Assembly (NCBI GenBank): GCA_030527545.1
Contig: JAUNAP010000003.1
Span: forward strand, 1 to 64,000
DNA length: 64,000 nucleotides
Direction of reading: 5' to 3'
From: Actinomycetaceae bacterium
GTDB lineage: Bacteria; Actinomycetota; Actinomycetes; Actinomycetales; Actinomycetaceae
In this document: piece after piece, positions 60,097 through 64,000 of the stretch
How positions within the stretch are numbered: the stretch's first letter is position 1
How the letters are laid out: the number at the start of each line of letters is the position of its first letter
Notes under the pieces: model-generated
Told to the model about the DNA's origin: nothing
Database searches by the model: none
Seen by the model: only the letters and a program-made list of their open reading frames with translations
Made by a program: the position numbers and the translations under genes

Positions 60097-60389
60097 AGGC
60101 AGCCCTCTGCGGGTGAACACTCAGCCGGCCTTCCCAAATACGGGCGCGGCGTGCGGGGTCCCCTCGTGGCGAGAAGGGGACAAATGCCCTGGTAGGCCTC
60201 GCTAGTGGACTCAATCGAGTCCTAGCTGTGGCTCACGGAAACCTCATACGACCTGGTGAGAGGCGTGGAGTTCCGAAATGGTTCGGATGCTTCCCAAACG
60301 TGGTGTGAGCTGGTAGACTCATTCGAGTTAGTTGCCGCGCTGACGCGGCGGACTGACCGACAGAGTTGTCCACTACCTGGCAGGTTTCA
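60097..60389. other. Upstream region of the large secreted protein gene
   Basis: No gene is seen. The region contains the two inverted-repeat sites listed separately. A possible -35 TTGTCC lies at about 60366, but no good -10 box pairs with it. Confidence 0.6.
60208..60329. repeat. Pair of GACTC-N4-GAGT(C/T) inverted repeats
   Basis: GACTCAATCGAGTC (60208-60221, extended by flanking GCTA/TAGC) and GACTCATTCGAGTT (60316-60329) are two nearly identical half-site pairs 108 bases apart upstream of the secreted glycosidase-like gene. They are operator candidates for an unknown regulator; the first can also fold as a hairpin. Confidence 0.5.
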
Positions 60390-63300
60390 ATGACACGCAA
60401 ACGTTCCCTCCTCGCGATGGCGGCGGGTGCGGCGGTCGCGGTAAGCGGATTCGGTGTCGCACCGATCGCTTACGCAGCCCCGGACCCAGCTCCACCGCTT
60501 GAACCAGATACGACCAATGCGGTCCATCCCGCAGCTGTTTGGGCCGACTCGTCCGCAGGCGATCTCGAGCAGGGGATCAACGGCACGACGGCCGCCCTCC
60601 TCGATGACGATCCGACGGGCGATCCGGCCAAGGCGACCTTCTGGAACACCCAGTGGCGTCCCCAGGAGCCCTATCCTCACGCTCTAGCTTTCGACACCGC
60701 TGGCCACGAGAAGGTTTGTGGTATTTCGTGGACGTCGCGTCCTTCCTACAAGGACCCGAAGAATGGCGAAATCCTCGGGAACCAGGACGTGCCGAAGAGC
60801 TACAAGCTCTTCGCCCTTGACGAGCCTGTCGACATGCAGCAGGCTTGGAAAGGGAAATGGAAGGCAGCCGTTGGCACAGCAGACTTCCGTAAGGGAGACC
60901 TCGTCGCCGAAGGCGGGCTAGAGCAAACGAATGATGCGCAAACAATCACCTTTGCGCCAAAGGCCGCCAAACAGCTCGTTTTCGTTGGTCTTGCCTCGCA
61001 CACGGGGAAGCCGGCAATGTCGGCATCAGACCTCAAGGTCATCCCCTGCGCGCCCCCTGCTCAGCCGGCTACCGGCAGCGGTGACAATACACTCGTCCAC
61101 GACCTCTACCTCAACCGCGAGGCCTTCAGTGAAAAGGACGATCATCGTCAGATCGTGCGCTTTGACCCGGCGACGCACACCTACTACGCGAAGGTCTACA
61201 CCTACACGTCCTCGGTTTTGCCGACGGTGAAGGCGGTAGAAGGCGCAAAGGTGACGATCAATGGCGCCGCTGCGACGGACAAGGGGGACCGCCAGGTTTC
61301 TGTGAAGGAAGGATGGAACCCGATCACGATTAAGGTGACGGCTGGCGGCAAGGAAGCCACCTACGTCATCAATGTCCATAAGGATTCGACGCGCGATTTC
61401 CGTGACCGCGAGGTGGTGACGGACGTGACCGCGAAGATGAACGACGGCAGCAACGGAGCCGTTCTCTTTGACAAGAGTCAGGCGACCGCGTGGACGCCGG
61501 AGATGACGGGCAAAGGCTGTGATGCGTACAAGGAAACCGATACGTGGTCGGAAGATGCTGTTGGGTTTGAACTTACCTTCCCTGAGATCACACACGTCTC
61601 GAAGCTGACGGGCAATGCCACCTATAAGGGGACTGTGTCGTGGGATTCCGGTCGTGCGTTTGCCGTGTGGGGATCGCGCGACGGTAAAACGTTCGACATC
61701 AAGCTCGCCGAGCAGGCCACGTTGCGTAACAACACGATCGGTGGATTCTTCTACTGGGATTTCAACCAGAGCGCTGGGGTGAAGGCTCTGCGCGTGTGGA
61801 TGTCGCCTCTCAAGTACCGCGAGGGTGACGGGTGTGGAATCAACGTTTCCTTCAAGGATCTCAAGGTGTGGCGTAACGCCAATAACAAGGCCGAACAGCT
61901 GCCTGAACAGCCCACTGGCGATACCACAGGAGAAATGTACAACCCGGACGAGGATGCGAAGGCGTGGGGTATTTCCCGTGCGAATACGCTCTTCATGAAG
62001 CACGGCGTCATCGCTCCGACCTGGGTGCCGTCTGAATACTACGGGCGCGGTGCTCCCGACGCCTACGAGGCGTCCATCGTCGGGGGCGGAGATTTCATGC
62101 CCGCCTTCTACGATCCGCCGCTTTTCAATACGCCGTTGATGAAGCGTATGCCGAACAAGCCCTGGGCTCTTGCGAAAGCCCCGAATGGCGTCAATGCGAT
62201 GGAAGGACTCAATAGCCCGGAGCCCTTCTTGACCGATGAGATGAAACCGTATGCGAAGAATCTCGTCGACATCCAGTTTGGTGATGAGGGACATTGGTCT
62301 GAGGCTGAACGCGATAAGTTCAAGGCGTGGTTCGATTTCACTAAGAAGAACTATCCTCAAGCGATCGTTCACAGCAACCAGAACCCCGGGCCCTGGACGA
62401 ACCTCAACGTGATGCGTAACTACGCGCGCAACGCCAAGCCTGACGTCATCACCTGGGACTCCTACGAATTCACCTACGGTGGCCTCTCGCGCGGCCAGGC
62501 TCCGTCGACCTACGTGAAGGGTCTCATGGGGCGTGTCCTCGATGTCTTCCGCCAGGTCTCTATGGAAGGCTACGACGGTAAAGGAGCCGACCCGATTCCG
62601 TGGGGTCAATACATCGACTACTCGTTTATGTCGAACTTCTCGGCTTCGCAGAAGAACCTTACGGCCATGCTGTCGCTGACGGCAGGGGCTAAGTGGCTCG
62701 GTAACTTCCGCATGGAATATACCGCCTACGACCAGTCGATCCTCACCGACGCGAACGGCACGCCGACGCGGGCGTGGTACGAGTACAAAGACACGATGGA
62801 TGCCCAGCGTAACCTGGGCACCAAGCTGACGGCTCTGTCTCATACCTACCTCGCGACCAAACCGGGCGATTACGGTGATGGCGAGAATGGTACGTGGAAG
62901 GGCCACGAAGCCGGTGCCTTTGGTGATCCCAAGGTCGCCAACGCCACCCGCGAATGGGGTCTCATTGACGTTGAGGCACGTTCGGCAAAGAACGGGATGA
63001 ACGCGGGCCGCCCTGGCGATGTTGTCATCGGCTACTTTAAGAAGATTCCGGGCCTTGCCGACTCCAAGACAGCGGAGGTCTTCGGCAAGGGGATCACTGA
63101 TCCGCGCGCCTTCATGGTGCTCAATGCTCTTGCCGGTAAGACGAGCCCCAACGCGACGGGTCTGCAGGCGCGCTACGATGATGGCGCGCCGTGGCAGACG
63201 CGGCAGACGATCACGGTGACCGTTGCGAAACCCGATAACGGCCAGAAGCTCTACCGGGTTGACCACAAGACCGGTCAGGTGAGTGAAGTCGAGTTGACCC

Positions 63301-64000
63301 CCGTGGCAGGGGGCGCCGCCGGTGATGCAGGCTCGCGTTCGGTCGTCTTTGCGGCGCCGGCGGACGCCGACAAGATGTCCTTCGACGTCACACTCGACGG
63401 AGGTATGGCCGACCTCTTCTTCTGGTCGGCCCCGGTCACGCTCGACGAGGTTGAAGTCACGCGGGATCCGAACGGAACGGCGTACCATCCTGAGTCGATC
63501 CGTGTGGATTCTGAACAGACATCGCAGCGCGAGAATGCTCCGGCCTCCAACCTCATCGACGAAGTCGAAGGGGACGATCATGAGCCCGATCTGACCACCT
63601 TCTGGCACTCGCGATGGGATCCCACTCAAGACGCCATGCCGCATGGCATCGTTGCGCCTACGGGTGTGACAGCTGATTCCAAGGTGCGCCAGGTGTGTGG
63701 CGTCCGGCTAGCTCCGCGTTCGACGGCCCCCAATGATGCTCCCAAGAATGTGAGCGTCTACGCCTTCGACAAGGATCCCAAGGATTGGCCCGTTGCTCAG
63801 CCTGGGAAGGCATGGGAAGGCGGGAAGTTGATCGCGGAAGCAACGACGAAGCCACGTGAGGATGCGACGATTCTCTTCGATCAGCCAAAGTGGAATCCCT
63901 ACATCGGCGTAGCCGTGTGGGACACTCACGCTGGCAAGCCCTTCACATCGCTTGCGGACTTCAGCCTCCTCGATTGCACTCCCGAGCTTAAGGTCGACCC
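60390..64000 (+). CDS. Large secreted multidomain glycan-degrading-like protein (3' end outside window)
   Basis: ATG 60390 opens a frame with no stop up to the window edge (over 1,200 codons). Signal peptide residues 1-30 end in AYA. Residues about 45-215 form a beta-rich discoidin-like domain with two Cys; a second copy of this domain starts near 63585 (TTFWHSRWDPTQ matches ATFWNTQWRPQE) and ends with LLDC at the edge. Between them lie a cadherin-like strand region, a CBM32-like domain, and a TIM-barrel-like part (about 480-800) with LVDIQFGDEGHW, PQAIVHSNQNPGPW, DVITWDSYEFTY and DPIPWGQYI, where Asp/Glu residues could be catalytic. I cannot assign a glycoside hydrolase family. Its place after the fucose operon suggests release of sugars from host glycans. 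Confidence 0.7.
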   Translation, partial: MTRKRSLLAMAAGAAVAVSGFGVAPIAYAAPDPAPPLEPDTTNAVHPAAVWADSSAGDLEQGINGTTAALLDDDPTGDPAKATFWNTQWRPQEPYPHALAFDTAGHEKVCGISWTSRPSYKDPKNGEILGNQDVPKSYKLFALDEPVDMQQAWKGKWKAAVGTADFRKGDLVAEGGLEQTNDAQTITFAPKAAKQLVFVGLASHTGKPAMSASDLKVIPCAPPAQPATGSGDNTLVHDLYLNREAFSEKDDHRQIVRFDPATHTYYAKVYTYTSSVLPTVKAVEGAKVTINGAAATDKGDRQVSVKEGWNPITIKVTAGGKEATYVINVHKDSTRDFRDREVVTDVTAKMNDGSNGAVLFDKSQATAWTPEMTGKGCDAYKETDTWSEDAVGFELTFPEITHVSKLTGNATYKGTVSWDSGRAFAVWGSRDGKTFDIKLAEQATLRNNTIGGFFYWDFNQSAGVKALRVWMSPLKYREGDGCGINVSFKDLKVWRNANNKAEQLPEQPTGDTTGEMYNPDEDAKAWGISRANTLFMKHGVIAPTWVPSEYYGRGAPDAYEASIVGGGDFMPAFYDPPLFNTPLMKRMPNKPWALAKAPNGVNAMEGLNSPEPFLTDEMKPYAKNLVDIQFGDEGHWSEAERDKFKAWFDFTKKNYPQAIVHSNQNPGPWTNLNVMRNYARNAKPDVITWDSYEFTYGGLSRGQAPSTYVKGLMGRVLDVFRQVSMEGYDGKGADPIPWGQYIDYSFMSNFSASQKNLTAMLSLTAGAKWLGNFRMEYTAYDQSILTDANGTPTRAWYEYKDTMDAQRNLGTKLTALSHTYLATKPGDYGDGENGTWKGHEAGAFGDPKVANATREWGLIDVEARSAKNGMNAGRPGDVVIGYFKKIPGLADSKTAEVFGKGITDPRAFMVLNALAGKTSPNATGLQARYDDGAPWQTRQTITVTVAKPDNGQKLYRVDHKTGQVSEVELTPVAGGAAGDAGSRSVVFAAPADADKMSFDVTLDGGMADLFFWSAPVTLDEVEVTRDPNGTAYHPESIRVDSEQTSQRENAPASNLIDEVEGDDHEPDLTTFWHSRWDPTQDAMPHGIVAPTGVTADSKVRQVCGVRLAPRSTAPNDAPKNVSVYAFDKDPKDWPVAQPGKAWEGGKLIAEATTKPREDATILFDQPKWNPYIGVAVWDTHAGKPFTSLADFSLLDCTPELKVD

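Noticed and set aside
61026..63644. An 872-codon minus-strand open frame
   Set aside because: It is the mirror of the plus-strand secreted protein frame in GC-rich DNA. The plus-strand frame has a signal peptide and repeated domains, and this one has none.

Overview
The window is a high-GC actinobacterial chromosome segment. WhiB, an actinobacterial-type LigA and DnaX, a complete GatCAB, an LAxTG wall anchor and many apparently leaderless genes point to the Actinomycetaceae or close relatives. The species cannot be resolved by eye, but the complete 16S gene would settle it.

Layout. 1-7861: the right end of a temperate phage or phage-like element. It holds a dense minus-strand run of small early genes starting with a cut-off RecE-like exonuclease, a broken antirepressor with two in-frame stops, a divergent repressor switch, an ImmA-type protease, a PH/SHOCT protein and a tyrosine integrase. 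The integrase lies against a tRNA-Ser(GCT) gene, the likely attachment site; the other end is outside the window. 8037-16168: core chromosome with three tRNA-Ser genes (GCT, TGA, GGA), a sirtuin, an NCS2 permease, a LytR_C protein, the SRP RNA, an AbiV/HEPN-like protein, a small Rv0909-type antitoxin, dnaX, recR and whiB1. 16334-27342: an orphan FHA-FtsK/SpoIIIE ATPase, ligA, an aldo/keto reductase, cardiolipin synthase and the gatCAB operon. 27343-33015: one complete 16S-23S-5S operon without spacer tRNAs, embedded in strongly G/T-skewed DNA. 33377-40444: a 1805-residue wall-anchored subtilase, a lipoprotein and a compositionally odd PKD-like secreted protein. 40484-47448: two translationally coupled genes encoding three tandem copies of an about 800-residue module (extracytoplasmic alkaline-phosphatase-like domain plus polytopic membrane domain). 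This is the strongest candidate for an undescribed system. 47500-52873: pheA, a formate/nitrite channel, a lipid kinase, serS and a LacI-type regulator. 52933-58670: a complete L-fucose catabolic operon (fucI, kinase, fucA, fucP, fucU) behind a perfect LacI-type palindrome, followed by cutC and a YbaK-like deacylase. 60390-64000: a very large secreted, probably glycan-degrading protein that runs off the right edge.

How it fits together. The fucose operon, the secreted glycosidase-like protein and the wall-anchored protease suggest a host-associated bacterium that degrades glycoproteins and uses the released fucose. At least eleven starts have a TANNNT box 6-8 bases upstream and no Shine-Dalgarno sequence, so leaderless translation appears common. 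I used this to choose several starts.
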